Shown here piece after piece: positions 24,389 to 33,670 of a DNA stretch of 64,000 bases; position 1 is the first letter of the stretch, and the number at the start of each line of letters is the position of its first letter. Source of the DNA: an uncultured Bacilli bacterium (GTDB lineage Bacteria > Bacillota_I > Bacilli_A > RF39 > UBA660); assembly GCA_949505625.1 (NCBI GenBank), contig CATBQD010000001.1, positions 1 to 64,000 of the forward strand, in the 5' to 3' direction. A program made the position numbers and the translations under genes. The notes under the pieces were generated by a model. That model saw only the letters and a program-made list of their open reading frames with translations, was not told the origin of the DNA and did not search any database.

Positions 24389-25474
24389 GTGAATACAAAA
24401 TTATTAAATTTATTAAATAAAATAGCAGAAGCTGGATATGAAGCATATTTGGTAGGGGGCTATCCAAGAGACTTATATTTAAAAAAAACGACAACCGACT
24501 ATGATGTTACAACAAATGCAACTCCAGAAAATTTAAAAAAGATTTTTTCAGTTATTGATGATAAAGATTCTAAATTTGGAAAAGTAACAGTCCGAACAGA
24601 AGATATTACTGTGGAAATCACGACATATAGAATTGAAACAGAATATGAAGAGCATAGAAAACCAATAGTTACTTTTACACAAGATTTATCAGTTGATTTA
24701 AATAGAAGAGACTTTATTATGAATACATTATGTATTGATAAAGATGGGAATTTTGTAGATTTATTGGGTGCCAGAAAAGATATAGATAATAGAATAATAC
24801 GGGTAGTAGGAGATGCAAAAAAGAAAATAGCGGAAGATGCTTTACGAATATTAAGAGCGATTCGTTTTGCAACTGTTTTAAATTTTACCTTAGATGAACA
24901 ATTAAAAGAAGCAATTTCTTTATATAAAAAAAATTTGAAAGAATTATCTTATTTTAGAAAACAAGAAGAACTAAACAAAATTTTTGCAAGTCCTAATATA
25001 GAATATGGAATTAAATTATTAAAAGATTTAGAAGAGGAATTAGAGATTTCTGGATTATCGCAATTAAATCCACATACTTCGTTGTTAGGAATATGGGCAC
25101 AATTAAAATTTACTTCAAAATATGAATTTTCAAAGATTGAAAAAAAAGAAATAGAAAAAATAAAACAGTTATTAGAAAAAAATATTTTAGATCCATTTAC
25201 TTTATATCAATATGGTCATTACTATTCTGGAATAGTAGCTGAAATAAAAGGATTTTCAAAAAGTGATGTAATAGAAAGTTATCGAAGACTTCCTATTCAT
25301 CATCGTGATGAGATCGCTCTTTCTTCAAAAGAATTAAAATTAATGGTTCCAAAAGAAAAAATAGGAGAAATATATGAAGATCTAGAAAAAAAGATTTTAT
25401 CAGGGAAACTAGAAAATCTTAAGATATTTATTCGCCGCTATATTTTAGAAAATTATGATGGACGAAAAGAATAA
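24389..25474 (+). CDS. cca: CCA-adding tRNA nucleotidyltransferase / poly(A) polymerase family
   Basis: 361 aa from a GTG at 24389, which has an AGAGGA site 10 nt upstream; an in-frame GTG at 24380 is too near that site. The class II nucleotidyltransferase motifs are VGGYPRD (G-G-x-x-R-D), DYDVTTNATPE (catalytic D-x-D), LNRRDFIMNTL and ALRILRAIRFATVL. The enzyme adds or repairs the 3' CCA of tRNAs. It lacks a C-terminal HD domain, as in Bacillus-type Cca, and is near the usual length. Confidence 0.93.
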   Translation: MNTKLLNLLNKIAEAGYEAYLVGGYPRDLYLKKTTTDYDVTTNATPENLKKIFSVIDDKDSKFGKVTVRTEDITVEITTYRIETEYEEHRKPIVTFTQDLSVDLNRRDFIMNTLCIDKDGNFVDLLGARKDIDNRIIRVVGDAKKKIAEDALRILRAIRFATVLNFTLDEQLKEAISLYKKNLKELSYFRKQEELNKIFASPNIEYGIKLLKDLEEELEISGLSQLNPHTSLLGIWAQLKFTSKYEFSKIEKKEIEKIKQLLEKNILDPFTLYQYGHYYSGIVAEIKGFSKSDVIESYRRLPIHHRDEIALSSKELKLMVPKEKIGEIYEDLEKKILSGKLENLKIFIRRYILENYDGRKE

Positions 25475-25513
25475 ATTGTTATATAATAAATAACACACGT
25501 AAGGTGGTGCTAT

Positions 25514-26173
25514 ATGACGGAAGAATTGTGGAAAATATTAAAAACAGGAGATATTTTAATTCCTAAATTATTGCTTTTAAAATACCAAGATTTAAAGCTA
25601 ACAGATCGACAATTTATTTTGCTAATTTATTTGTTAGATATTCAAAATACTTCTTTTAATCCAAAACAAATAGGAACAGATCTTCATTTATCTTTAGAGG
25701 AAGTAATGGAAGAAATTACAGTTTTAACTTCTTTAGGATTAGTCAAATTGGAAGTGAAAAAAGTAGGAAATATGAGAGATGAATTTGTAAATTTGGATGG
25801 CTTATATCAAAAACTTGTTTATGTAATTATAAATGGGGTAGTAGAAGAACCGAAAAAAGAAATCTCCACTGATATTTTTACAACTTTTGAACATGAGTTT
25901 GGAAGAACTTTATCTCCTATGGAATATGAAATTATTAATGCATGGCTAGATGGAGATTATACAGAGGAACTTGTTTTGTTAGCTTTAAAGGAAGCTATTT
26001 ATAATGGCACTACAAATCTTCGCTATATTGATAGAATTCTTCATAATTGGTATAAAAAAGGTATTAGAACAGCTACAGATGTAGAAAAAGATAAGAAAAC
26101 ATTTCAAACTAGAAAAGTAAAATCTTTAGAGATTTTTGATAATTATGATTGGTTGAATGATGGCAATGAATGA
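25514..26173 (+). CDS. dnaD: Primosomal protein DnaD
   Basis: 219 aa with the N-terminal winged-helix DnaD domain (LTDRQFILLIYLLDIQ; IGTDLHLSLEEVMEEI) and the C-terminal DnaD-like DNA-binding helices ending YIDRILHNWYKKGI, the YxxxI/LxxW motif of this family. DnaD loads the helicase at the origin and at restart sites in Firmicutes. The gene overlaps nth by 17 nt, the classical dnaD-nth pair of this phylum. Ribosome site AAGGTGGTG. Confidence 0.94.
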   Translation: MTEELWKILKTGDILIPKLLLLKYQDLKLTDRQFILLIYLLDIQNTSFNPKQIGTDLHLSLEEVMEEITVLTSLGLVKLEVKKVGNMRDEFVNLDGLYQKLVYVIINGVVEEPKKEISTDIFTTFEHEFGRTLSPMEYEIINAWLDGDYTEELVLLALKEAIYNGTTNLRYIDRILHNWYKKGIRTATDVEKDKKTFQTRKVKSLEIFDNYDWLNDGNE

Positions 26174-26786
26174 GATAATGAATTATTTAGATACTCTTTT
26201 TCCGAATCCAAAATGTGAATTAAATTATAATAAAGATTATGAATTATTAATTGCAGTTATGTTGAGTGCACAAACAACTGATAAACGAGTAAATATGGTA
26301 ACAAAGATTTTATTTCAAAAATATCCAACTTTGGAGAATTTGAGACAAGCTCCACTTGATGATTTAATTGAGATTATAAGACCAATTGGGACATTTCAAA
26401 GAAAAGCTAAAAATATAAAATTAATAGCAGAAGAGCTTTTAGATAAAACAAACGGAGTTGTACCAAATGATAGGGAATTTTTAGAATCTTTAAGTGGTGT
26501 AGGTAGAAAAACAACAAATGTAGTACTCAGTAATTTATATGGAGCAAATGTGATTGCTGTTGATACTCATGTAAGTAGAGTTAGTAAAAGACTTGGATTA
26601 GCAAGATCAACAGATGATGTTTTTGTAATTGAAAAAAAATTAACAAAGAAATTTCCAAAAGAAAAACTAGGAAGACTTCATCATCAACTTGTTTTATTTG
26701 GACGATATTATTGTAAAGCATCTAATCCTGATTGTGAAATATGCCAATTAACAGATATTTGTAAAGAAAAAAAGAAGGAACATTGA
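26157..26786 (+). CDS. nth: Endonuclease III (DNA glycosylase/AP lyase)
   Basis: A 209-aa HhH-GPD base-excision repair enzyme for oxidised pyrimidines. The helix-hairpin-helix is LSGVGRKTTNVV, with the catalytic Lys in the family's first part of the HhH and Asp in VDTHVSRV. The C-terminal [4Fe-4S] loop has CX6CX2CX5C spacing (CKASNPDCEICQLTDIC). It overlaps the end of dnaD; the starts at 26157, 26160 and 26166 are all possible since translation is probably coupled. Confidence 0.95.
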   Translation: MMAMNEIMNYLDTLFPNPKCELNYNKDYELLIAVMLSAQTTDKRVNMVTKILFQKYPTLENLRQAPLDDLIEIIRPIGTFQRKAKNIKLIAEELLDKTNGVVPNDREFLESLSGVGRKTTNVVLSNLYGANVIAVDTHVSRVSKRLGLARSTDDVFVIEKKLTKKFPKEKLGRLHHQLVLFGRYYCKASNPDCEICQLTDICKEKKKEH

Positions 26787-26800
26787 AATTCCTTCTTTTA
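26771..26800. terminator. Bidirectional terminator between nth and the PBP gene
   Basis: AAAGAAGGAA (26771-26780) pairs with TTCCTTCTTT (26789-26798), 10 bp, spanning the nth stop and the end of the convergent PBP gene. Confidence 0.85.
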
Positions 26801-29800
26801 TTCTATTGTAATATTTAGTTCAACTATTCTATTTTTCTTTTTATAAGATACATTTAATGTCGCTTTATAAGTTGTTCCAGGTTTTGTATAATCAAAAGGA
26901 TCATGAGATACTTCGATAGTAGCCTTCTTTGTAACATCTGTTAAAACTCCGTTGATTCGTTCTGTAACCATAATATAAGAGAATCCTGTTTCATCAAATT
27001 GTTTTGTTTCTGAAATTTTTATATTTTTGCTGCCATTGACAAGAATAGAAATTTCTTCTTTTTCTTCATCAGGTTTTTCATCTGGATTAGATTCTACATC
27101 AACAGTTATAGGAACTTCAATACCATTGCTAGCAGCTCCTGTGAAAATAGAATAAGTTGATTTGACGATGTATGTATTTTTTCCGCTTACAGTTTCTGTA
27201 AAGGTTACTTCGTTTTCACTTGATTTTGCCATCAAAGTTAATGAACCATCATTATTTTTTCTATATACATGATATTCCAATTGTCCAAGAACACTATTGT
27301 TATAATTTAATCGAGAATTAATGTAGTCTTCTAAGTAAGTATCCTTTTTAAATAAATCTTTATAAATATTACGAATTCCATCTGCTGTCATATAATTCGA
27401 TGGCTCAATTCCATTCCAAGAAAGAGTCACTTTACTTCCAACTGTTTTTCCTTTTAGATTTGAGACATCGTTTAAAGAAGCAAATCTAGTAGATGTTTCA
27501 GTAGGCTCAGTTCCCTTTTTAAATAAAGCTGTTGTAATCATATCACTTGGAGTATTTTCACTTGGTAGTGCAAGTGGATAACTATCTTTTTCAATTTCAA
27601 CTTCAATAACTCCATTTGGTTTAGAAAAACTAGTTCCCTTTTCAAAAAGTGCTCGACCTAATGTTTGAAATAATCTTAAATGGTTATATTGTCCTTGTTT
27701 ATTAATGTAGCCTGCGGAAACATCTTCTGGAGTTAAGTGATCATAACCATACCAAGCAGAGATTGTATAATTAGGACTGGAACCAACAACCCAGAAGTCA
27801 CGAACTGAATTCATTGGTAAGTTCCATGCTTTAAAAGTAGCATCATCAAAATTAGTAGTTCCAGTTTTTGCTCCATAAGTAACTCCAGGAATATTTGCAT
27901 AACCACCCAAAGCATAAGATGGTGTTTCTAAAAGCATATGCATAACGATATAAGCTGTTTCAGGAGACATTGCTTGTGTTTTTTCAACCTTTTTATTATA
28001 AACTTCTCCAGTTTCTCTAAATTCAATTTTTGTATAACTATGTGGGGTAATATAATATCCTCCATTAGCAAAAGCACTATAGGCTGCAGCAAGGGAAACA
28101 GGAGACTCTCCAAGGTAACCTCCAATAGAATGAGCTTCATGAATAATACCATCACTCATTTCTGGACTCAAATGTAGATTGGAAACAAATTTCTGAATAT
28201 CTTTATTATCATTTGCTTGGAAAGCTTTAATAGCTGGAATATTTCTTGACATACGTAGCGCATCTTGTGCAGTCATCATACCCATATATTTTAAATCCCA
28301 GTTATTAACAGTTCCACCGCTAGTATAACCATGTTCATCATCAACAATTGGTTGCATATTACTCCAATTTAAATATTCAATTGCTGGACCATAATCGTAT
28401 AACGGTTTTGCAGTAGATCCAATTTGATGTGGAATAATTGCATAATTGTTATCTTTTACACCATACATATGATGACGTCCTCCACTAATAGCTAAAATAG
28501 CACCTGTTTGATTATCAATCATAGCAATACCAGCATCTACTGATGGATTTTGCCATTTATAAGTTTCTCCTGTTAAAATTTTATTAATTTCATCTTGTTT
28601 AGACGTATCTAAAGTCATATATACTTTCATTGGTGTTGTATAAGGATCAAGCGCAGTTCCAAATTCACGTTTTGTATCCTCAGCGATTTCTTTGATTACT
28701 AAATCGATGAATTTCATATATTCATTTCCAGTATCACTGGTTTCTGTATTTGGATTTAGTATTTTTTCTACAGTCATAGAAGAAGCTATTTTTCTTTCTT
28801 CTGATGTAATATAACCATGTCGTTCCATTAAATATAAAACTGTTTGTCTTCTATTCTCACAACCTTCTGGATTAATGAATGGATCATAACCCGCTGGAGA
28901 TTGAAATAGTCCAGCTATCATAGCTGCTTCCGCTAGATTTAAATCAGCAGCATGTTTATTAAAATAAGTTAAAGATGCTTGTTCAACACCATAAGAACTT
29001 CCGCCTAAATAGTTATCATTGACATAAAATTCAATAATTTCTTTTTTTGTATATGTTTTTTCAAGTTGGTACATTGCCATATAAATATCGGTAAATTTAC
29101 GTTTTATTCCATCCCAACCTTTACTTTCTGTACTTGTATAATTATTTTTTGAAACTTGCATTGTAAGAGTTGATGCACCTCCGCCCCCTTTTCCGAGGAC
29201 TTGGCTTACTGATGCTTTTAGGAAACGAGGAAGGTCAAATCCGTTGTGTGCAAAAAATCTAGAATCCTCTGTAGCAATAATAGCGTTGATCAAATTTTCA
29301 GACATTTGATCGTAAGTTATTTTTTCCCGTTTCTGAGCTCCTACTTTTGCGACTTCTTTTCCTGTAACATCTATGAATACAGACGCTTCTTGCCGATCTA
29401 GTCGTTCAGGATCAAACTTAGGAGCATTTTTTGCGATATCTCTAAAAAATAGACCAACTGCAATGCATCCAGCAATTCCAATTAGAATACAAAGAATAAA
29501 AAGTCCAATTAATATTCTTTTTAAAATCTTTCTTTTTTTCTTTTTCCTTTTTTCTTTTGGTTTCTTTTCAACTTTTTTAGAATTGCTCGTTTTATTCGCA
29601 GAAACTGTTTTAGCTTTCTTAGGTTTGTTTTTATTTCCTTTTTTCTTTATCATTTTTAAAATCGTGGGCGCAAAAAGGCATAAATCAATAATTCCAACAA
29701 TTAAGAATGATTTTAAAAATCCAATTGCAAAAATTCCCACAATTAAAGCCAGAAAACTAATGCCGCCGATCACTAAATTCATTTGATTTTGTATAATAAA

Positions 29801-29824
29801 TCGCTTTAATTTCTTTTTATCCAT
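26798..29824 (-). CDS. ponA: Class A penicillin-binding protein (PBP1a-type)
   Basis: 1008 aa. The GT51 glycosyltransferase domain has ATEDSRFFAHNGFD as catalytic motif 1 and GGGGASTLTMQVSKN as motif 2. The transpeptidase domain has the SxxK serine in GSTAKPLYDYG, the SRN triad and KTGTTN. After it come an FN3-like stretch and a C-terminal Ig-like beta domain (about 880-1008). The N-terminus is unusual: a two-helix hairpin (about 17-57), a Lys-rich linker (58-103) and then the usual signal-anchor (103-128). It synthesises and cross-links peptidoglycan. The recU-ponA order is typical of Firmicutes. Confidence 0.95.
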   Translation of the reverse strand: MDKKKLKRFIIQNQMNLVIGGISFLALIVGIFAIGFLKSFLIVGIIDLCLFAPTILKMIKKKGNKNKPKKAKTVSANKTSNSKKVEKKPKEKRKKKKRKILKRILIGLFILCILIGIAGCIAVGLFFRDIAKNAPKFDPERLDRQEASVFIDVTGKEVAKVGAQKREKITYDQMSENLINAIIATEDSRFFAHNGFDLPRFLKASVSQVLGKGGGGASTLTMQVSKNNYTSTESKGWDGIKRKFTDIYMAMYQLEKTYTKKEIIEFYVNDNYLGGSSYGVEQASLTYFNKHAADLNLAEAAMIAGLFQSPAGYDPFINPEGCENRRQTVLYLMERHGYITSEERKIASSMTVEKILNPNTETSDTGNEYMKFIDLVIKEIAEDTKREFGTALDPYTTPMKVYMTLDTSKQDEINKILTGETYKWQNPSVDAGIAMIDNQTGAILAISGGRHHMYGVKDNNYAIIPHQIGSTAKPLYDYGPAIEYLNWSNMQPIVDDEHGYTSGGTVNNWDLKYMGMMTAQDALRMSRNIPAIKAFQANDNKDIQKFVSNLHLSPEMSDGIIHEAHSIGGYLGESPVSLAAAYSAFANGGYYITPHSYTKIEFRETGEVYNKKVEKTQAMSPETAYIVMHMLLETPSYALGGYANIPGVTYGAKTGTTNFDDATFKAWNLPMNSVRDFWVVGSSPNYTISAWYGYDHLTPEDVSAGYINKQGQYNHLRLFQTLGRALFEKGTSFSKPNGVIEVEIEKDSYPLALPSENTPSDMITTALFKKGTEPTETSTRFASLNDVSNLKGKTVGSKVTLSWNGIEPSNYMTADGIRNIYKDLFKKDTYLEDYINSRLNYNNSVLGQLEYHVYRKNNDGSLTLMAKSSENEVTFTETVSGKNTYIVKSTYSIFTGAASNGIEVPITVDVESNPDEKPDEEKEEISILVNGSKNIKISETKQFDETGFSYIMVTERINGVLTDVTKKATIEVSHDPFDYTKPGTTYKATLNVSYKKKNRIVELNITIE

Positions 29825-29826
29825 AT

Positions 29827-30393
29827 CTATTCTCCTTCAAAATAAATTTTATTAACAATTGTTAAATAATCTAGTCTTGGGTTATATTTCTCTTTTAATA
29901 GATGACCTTCATTCATAAAATATTCTCTTGGAATTGATTTTCTAGTAGAAGATTCTAAAAAAGAGAATAGTTTTAACGCGCTTAAATAATATGTTTCTCC
30001 AATTGAAGAAAAGCGAACAATGATAAAACCAATTCCCCCATGATTTGTTATTTTTCTTAAATGTTCAATTTGATGATTATGTATATTAGCAAGTGGAAAA
30101 TAAAGATGCCTTGTTTCTTTAGCTTCAAAATCAATATATTTTCCGCGGTAAATCCCATTATAATCTGTTGTAGATGGAATTTTAAAATAAGCTTCTTTTA
30201 TCACAGCTTCCAGTCTAGATGGATAATCAACTTTCTGAATAGTAATTGGAGTTGGTTTTTTATGAATGACCGCAATATTATTATTTAAATAATATTCGTT
30301 TGTCTTATTAATATCATCTTCTAAACCCATTCCACGATTTCCATGGTAAACTTGTTTTTCAAAATTTTTTTTTGTTCCAGTTGGGTAATTCAC
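29827..30393 (-). CDS. recU: Holliday junction resolvase RecU
   Basis: 188 aa. The N-terminal HGNRGMGLEDDINKTN motif, the TTDYNGIYRGKYIDFEAKET block with the nuclease Asp, Glu and Lys, and HQIEHLRKITNHGGIGF are the RecU signatures. It resolves four-way junctions in recombination and helps chromosome segregation. It sits 2 nt before the PBP1a gene and is probably its operon leader, as in B. subtilis. In the Bacillus enzyme an N-terminal region of similar length precedes the core. Confidence 0.95.
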   Translation of the reverse strand: MNYPTGTKKNFEKQVYHGNRGMGLEDDINKTNEYYLNNNIAVIHKKPTPITIQKVDYPSRLEAVIKEAYFKIPSTTDYNGIYRGKYIDFEAKETRHLYFPLANIHNHQIEHLRKITNHGGIGFIIVRFSSIGETYYLSALKLFSFLESSTRKSIPREYFMNEGHLLKEKYNPRLDYLTIVNKIYFEGE

Positions 30394-30551
30394 TTTTAAT
30401 CACCAACAACATTATACTATAAATTTAATATTTTTTCTACGTCTTTCTATATATATGAAAAAAATGTCACATTTAAAAACTTTTTCTAGTTTTGTCGAAA
30501 GAAAAGAATGAATAAAATCTTTATGATAAATTATACTTAGAGGTGATAAAA

Positions 30552-30641
30552 GTGAAAGAACATCATATAGAACGAATTTTTAATACCATGATAGAAGATA
30601 TTAAATTTTTAAAGCGATCTACTTATTTTAAAAGAAAATAG
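30552..30641 (+). CDS. Possible small protein, 29 aa
   Basis: In the 335-nt gap between recU and the transglutaminase gene, a GTG at 30552 sits 5 nt behind an AGAGGTGAT ribosome site. It opens a 29-codon frame (MKEHHIERIFNTMIEDIKFL... ending YFKRK) closed by TAG. A TATACT -10-like box lies about 20 nt upstream. The peptide is basic and amphipathic helical. No family recognised; expression is unproven. The rest of the gap holds no other gene that I can see. Confidence 0.4.
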   Translation: MKEHHIERIFNTMIEDIKFLKRSTYFKRK

Positions 30642-30728
30642 GTAGTTTTTATTTTATTATAGAATTATTGATTTATAAAGTAGTTTTATATATAATTAAT
30701 ATAATATTAATAAGAAAAGAGGCGTAAA

Positions 30729-31661
30729 ATGAGTTCACATTTGATTCTTCCTACCTTAAAAAGTTATTTTTGCGGAAAAAGAAAACTAGATCCTAATAGT
30801 TCTTATATATTGAGAAAACCTGAGGAATTATGTGCAGCCTTAGATAAACAAAATATTACGATTCATTATCATCCTAAGAATGAAAGAGAAAAACAAAAGC
30901 TAATTGAGATTATTAATTTTTTAAATCAAAGAGGAAAAAATGTAACAGTGACAGAGTTTGAAAGAATATTTGAGGATGATTTGTTGCTAGAACTTGCAAA
31001 CCGAAATTTAGATTTTAAAATTTGTCTTAGATATATGTTGGAATCTTATCAAAGTTTTAAAAATGTAGAAATGGAATATTCGTTATCAGAATACCAAGAA
31101 GTTATTAAAAAAGTAAAATATTTTAAAATGAGAGTAGAAGAACTTTATACTACAGAAGAAGAAAAGGTATTGTTTGTGATAGACCAATTGGCAAATTATA
31201 TTCATTATCCAACAAAAAAACAATTAGATGTTGATCCAGATAGGGATTTGCTATCAAATTTCTATGCTTCAATTGGAAGGGGAGAAGCTGTTTGTGTAGG
31301 ATACTCAATGGCGTTATGGAAAATATTAAAGGAATTAAATATTCCTTGTCGTATTATTTTGGGGAGTGTACCAAGTGTTGAAGAAAATAATGGGCATGCA
31401 TGGAATCAAGTATATATAAATGGGATTTGGTATAATGTTGATTTGACTTGGTTTTCTGGGGATAAAAATATTGAGCATTTGCTACAAAATGATCAATATT
31501 TTCCGAATCATATTCCATATGAAGAAGATAGGCTAGAAAAATGCTCATTACAATACCCTAGAGAACGAATCCATTTTTTTTTAGAAACAATAAAAAATTA
31601 TCCCAATTTTTTTGCAGAATATGAAGAAAAAGAAAAAGAAGAAAGACATAAAATAGCTTAA
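30729..31661 (+). CDS. Transglutaminase-like cysteine protease-fold protein
   Basis: 310 aa without signal peptide. The catalytic triad pattern of the transglutaminase core superfamily is visible: Cys in GRGEAVCVGYSMALWKIL, His in NNGHAWNQVYING, and Asp in YNVDLTWFSGD. The N-terminal 140 residues are helical and unassigned. The intracellular position suggests a peptidase or amide-processing role rather than protein cross-linking. A second gene with the same fold is present at 53.5-54.7 kb. The ribosome site is AAAAGAGGCG. Confidence 0.8.
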   Translation: MSSHLILPTLKSYFCGKRKLDPNSSYILRKPEELCAALDKQNITIHYHPKNEREKQKLIEIINFLNQRGKNVTVTEFERIFEDDLLLELANRNLDFKICLRYMLESYQSFKNVEMEYSLSEYQEVIKKVKYFKMRVEELYTTEEEKVLFVIDQLANYIHYPTKKQLDVDPDRDLLSNFYASIGRGEAVCVGYSMALWKILKELNIPCRIILGSVPSVEENNGHAWNQVYINGIWYNVDLTWFSGDKNIEHLLQNDQYFPNHIPYEEDRLEKCSLQYPRERIHFFLETIKNYPNFFAEYEEKEKEERHKIA

Positions 31662-31722
31662 ATGAAGGAATTTAATAAAGTAAATTTTATATTTTTTCTT
31701 ACCAGTTGTATTTAGGATGAAA

Positions 31723-31751
31723 TTGACAAATAGTAGTTTTTTTGAGACAAT
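31723..31751 (+). promoter_or_regulatory. Promoter of gpsB
   Basis: TTGACA (31723-31728), 17-nt spacer, and GACAAT (31746-31751) as an imperfect -10. Confidence 0.55.
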
Positions 31752-31783
31752 AGTATCGTATAAATGAGTGAAGAGGTGGAGTT

Positions 31784-32113
31784 ATGTATCAAGAGAGAAT
31801 ATTATTGACTGTAAAAGATATTTTGGAAAAAGAATTTAAAATAGATACACGTGGATATCGTCCTCAAGAAGTAGATAAATTCTTAGATATAATTATTCGT
31901 GATTACGAAGAGATGACTTCCATCATAAAAGAGCTTGAAAAAGAGAAGAAAGAATTAATGGAGGACAACTTAAGACTAAAACAAGATGTGAGAAATTTAA
32001 GAACCAAATTAGAAGTAATTCGTGATGAAGGCGGAGATAAGGTAATTCCATCAAATGCAGATGTTTTAAGGCGATTATCAAACTTAGAAAAAATCATTTA
32101 TGGAAAAGAATAA
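31784..32113 (+). CDS. gpsB: Cell-division regulator GpsB
   Basis: 109 aa. The DivIVA/GpsB N-terminal membrane-binding domain is KDILEKEFKIDTRGYRPQEV followed by DKFLDIIIRDYEEM, then a coiled coil (KELEKEKKELMEDNLRLKQD), and the short C-terminal trimerisation part (NADVLRRLSNLEKIIYG). GpsB shuttles PBP1 between septum and side wall in Firmicutes; its gene lies close to recU-ponA here. Its stop codon overlaps the start of RNase P RNA. Confidence 0.95.
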   Translation: MYQERILLTVKDILEKEFKIDTRGYRPQEVDKFLDIIIRDYEEMTSIIKELEKEKKELMEDNLRLKQDVRNLRTKLEVIRDEGGDKVIPSNADVLRRLSNLEKIIYGKE

Positions 32114-32467
32114 TACTTGGGCAAACGCTGTGTGCTAGTCACATAGAGGAAAGTCCATGCTCACATAGTCTGTGATGACTATAATGTTCGTGCATAGGGA
32201 AATAATAACCTATGGTAGTAGAAATACTAACGGCGCTTTTAATCCTAAGTAGAAATATATGGAGGCGAAGCATAAAGTGCCATAGTGACGAAACTATTAG
32301 AAATAGTAGTAGTGGAACGGGTAAACCCCACGAGTGAGAAACCCAAATTTTGGTAGGGGAACCTAATAAGAGAGAATTAGAATCTCTTATGGGATCAAGA
32401 AATTGATAGATAGATGTTTGCCACCTAGAAATAGGGACAGAACATGGCTTATAAAGTATTATTTTTT
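32112..32467 (+). ncRNA. rnpB: RNase P RNA, Bacillus type B
   Basis: P1 is formed by AATACTT (32112-32118) and AAGTATT (32454-32460), and a T tract follows. Conserved region I GAGGAAAGTCCATGCTC starts at 32146. The type-B block GAGAAACCCAAATTTTGG with GTAGGGGAACC lies at about 32336-32365. CAGTGACGAAACT and AGTAGTGGAACGGGTAAACC are also present. The 3' conserved segment is GACAGAACATGGCTTA (from about 32436). It processes pre-tRNA 5' ends together with RnpA. The gpsB-rnpB order matches Bacillus. Confidence 0.96.
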
Positions 32468-32494
32468 GTTTATATAATGAAAGTAGGTGTGAAA

Positions 32495-32983
32495 GTGAAA
32501 GAAATCGGAGCAAAATTAAAAATGGCTCGCGAAGATATGGGAGTTTCCGTAGAAGAAGTAGCAGAAGATTTAAAATTACGTCCTTCTCAAATTGAAAATA
32601 TTGAAGAAGGAAACATGGATGCTTTTAAAGATATATTTTACTTAAAATATTTTATTCGTGACTATGCAAAATATCTTGGTTTAAGTTATGAAGACATGGT
32701 AGATGATTTTAACGAATATTTATTTGATTATACATCTAAAATTTCATTAGACGATATAAAGAAAGCGCAAAAAGAAACAAGTAAGAAAAAAGTCGAAGAA
32801 ACAAATAAAATTACTTCTCCATATACAATAGAATATGAAAGCAAATTCCCACTCATACCATTCATTGTCATTACTGTATTTGTAATTATATTTGCAATTA
32901 TGATAATTGCAATTGCAAATCGTCCCAAAAAAGATGATACGAAAAAGCCAAGTAATGTAATAGCGATGAATATAATTAAATAG
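32495..32983 (+). CDS. rodZ: RodZ-like membrane protein with Cro/C1-type HTH
   Basis: 162 aa from a GTG at 32495 with an AGGTG site 5 nt upstream; the longer frame would overlap rnpB. Residues 1-70 form an HTH_25-type domain (GAKLKMAREDMGVSVEEVAE and LRPSQIENIEEGN), followed by a linker and one membrane helix (about residues 115-140, FIVITVFVIIFAIMIIAIAN). It lacks the large extracellular RodZ domain, so it is a short form. RodZ links MreB to the cell-wall machinery. It stands just before pgsA, as rodZ does in many Firmicutes. Confidence 0.82.
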   Translation: MKEIGAKLKMAREDMGVSVEEVAEDLKLRPSQIENIEEGNMDAFKDIFYLKYFIRDYAKYLGLSYEDMVDDFNEYLFDYTSKISLDDIKKAQKETSKKKVEETNKITSPYTIEYESKFPLIPFIVITVFVIIFAIMIIAIANRPKKDDTKKPSNVIAMNIIK

Positions 32984-32993
32984 GAGGCTTTTT

Positions 32994-33593
32994 ATGAATT
33001 TACCAAATAAAATTACTTTATCTAGAATTTTTTTAACATTACTTATCATTGTTATTTTAATTTTCCCATTTGAGGCAACTGGAATCTCAATTCCAAAATT
33101 ATTTGTAAACGAATCTATTGTGATTGATATTAAATATATTGTAGCAGGTATTTTATTTATTATTGCTTCATTAACTGATTTTCTAGATGGATATTTAGCA
33201 CGGAAATTAAATATTGTTACAGATTTTGGAAAAATGTTAGATGCAATAGCCGATAAAGTACTAGTTAATTGTATTTTAGTAATTTTAGCCGCTAGTGGCT
33301 TTATTCATCCAATTATTCCAGTGATTATTATTTTTAGAGATATTGTAGTAGATTCTATTAAAATGATTGCTGGAAATAAGGGGGCAGTAGTAGCTGCTAT
33401 TAATACTGGAAAATGGAAAACTGCATGCATGATGTTAGGAATTACTCTTACTTTATTTTATAATTTACCATTTGAATTATGGAATTTTCAAATTTCCGAT
33501 ATATTTCTTATTATAGCATGCGTATTATCTGTTATTTCTGGTGTTCAATATTATAAGATGAATCAAGACTTTATTATGGAATCAGGAAAATAA
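32994..33593 (+). CDS. pgsA: CDP-diacylglycerol-glycerol-3-phosphate 3-phosphatidyltransferase
   Basis: A 199-aa integral membrane CDP-alcohol phosphotransferase. The signature D-x2-D-G-x2-A-R-x8-G-x3-D-x3-D is complete in DFLDGYLARKLNIVTDFGK followed by MLDAIAD. About five to six hydrophobic helices are visible. It makes phosphatidylglycerol phosphate, the precursor of phosphatidylglycerol and cardiolipin. An AGGAGGC site precedes the ATG, 10 nt after the RodZ-like gene. Confidence 0.94.
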   Translation: MNLPNKITLSRIFLTLLIIVILIFPFEATGISIPKLFVNESIVIDIKYIVAGILFIIASLTDFLDGYLARKLNIVTDFGKMLDAIADKVLVNCILVILAASGFIHPIIPVIIIFRDIVVDSIKMIAGNKGAVVAAINTGKWKTACMMLGITLTLFYNLPFELWNFQISDIFLIIACVLSVISGVQYYKMNQDFIMESGK

Positions 33594-33611
33594 AAATCTG
33601 GTTCTTTTTTT
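33579..33611 (+). terminator. Terminator after pgsA
   Basis: GAATCAG (33579-33585) pairs with CTGGTTC (33598-33604), followed by T7. It starts within the last codons of pgsA. Confidence 0.7.
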
Positions 33612-33670
33612 ATATAATTTTACAATTTTTATATAGCAAATTTTTTAAATTTAAAGCACAAAGTAAAAAG

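Noticed and set aside
27928-28155. Open frames on either strand inside the PBP1a gene
   Set aside because: They are shadows in other frames of a clear class A PBP; no ribosome site or recognisable protein.
32139-32513. 124-codon minus-strand frame across rnpB
   Set aside because: It lies over the conserved core of RNase P RNA and has no ribosome site; the RNA gene explains the region.
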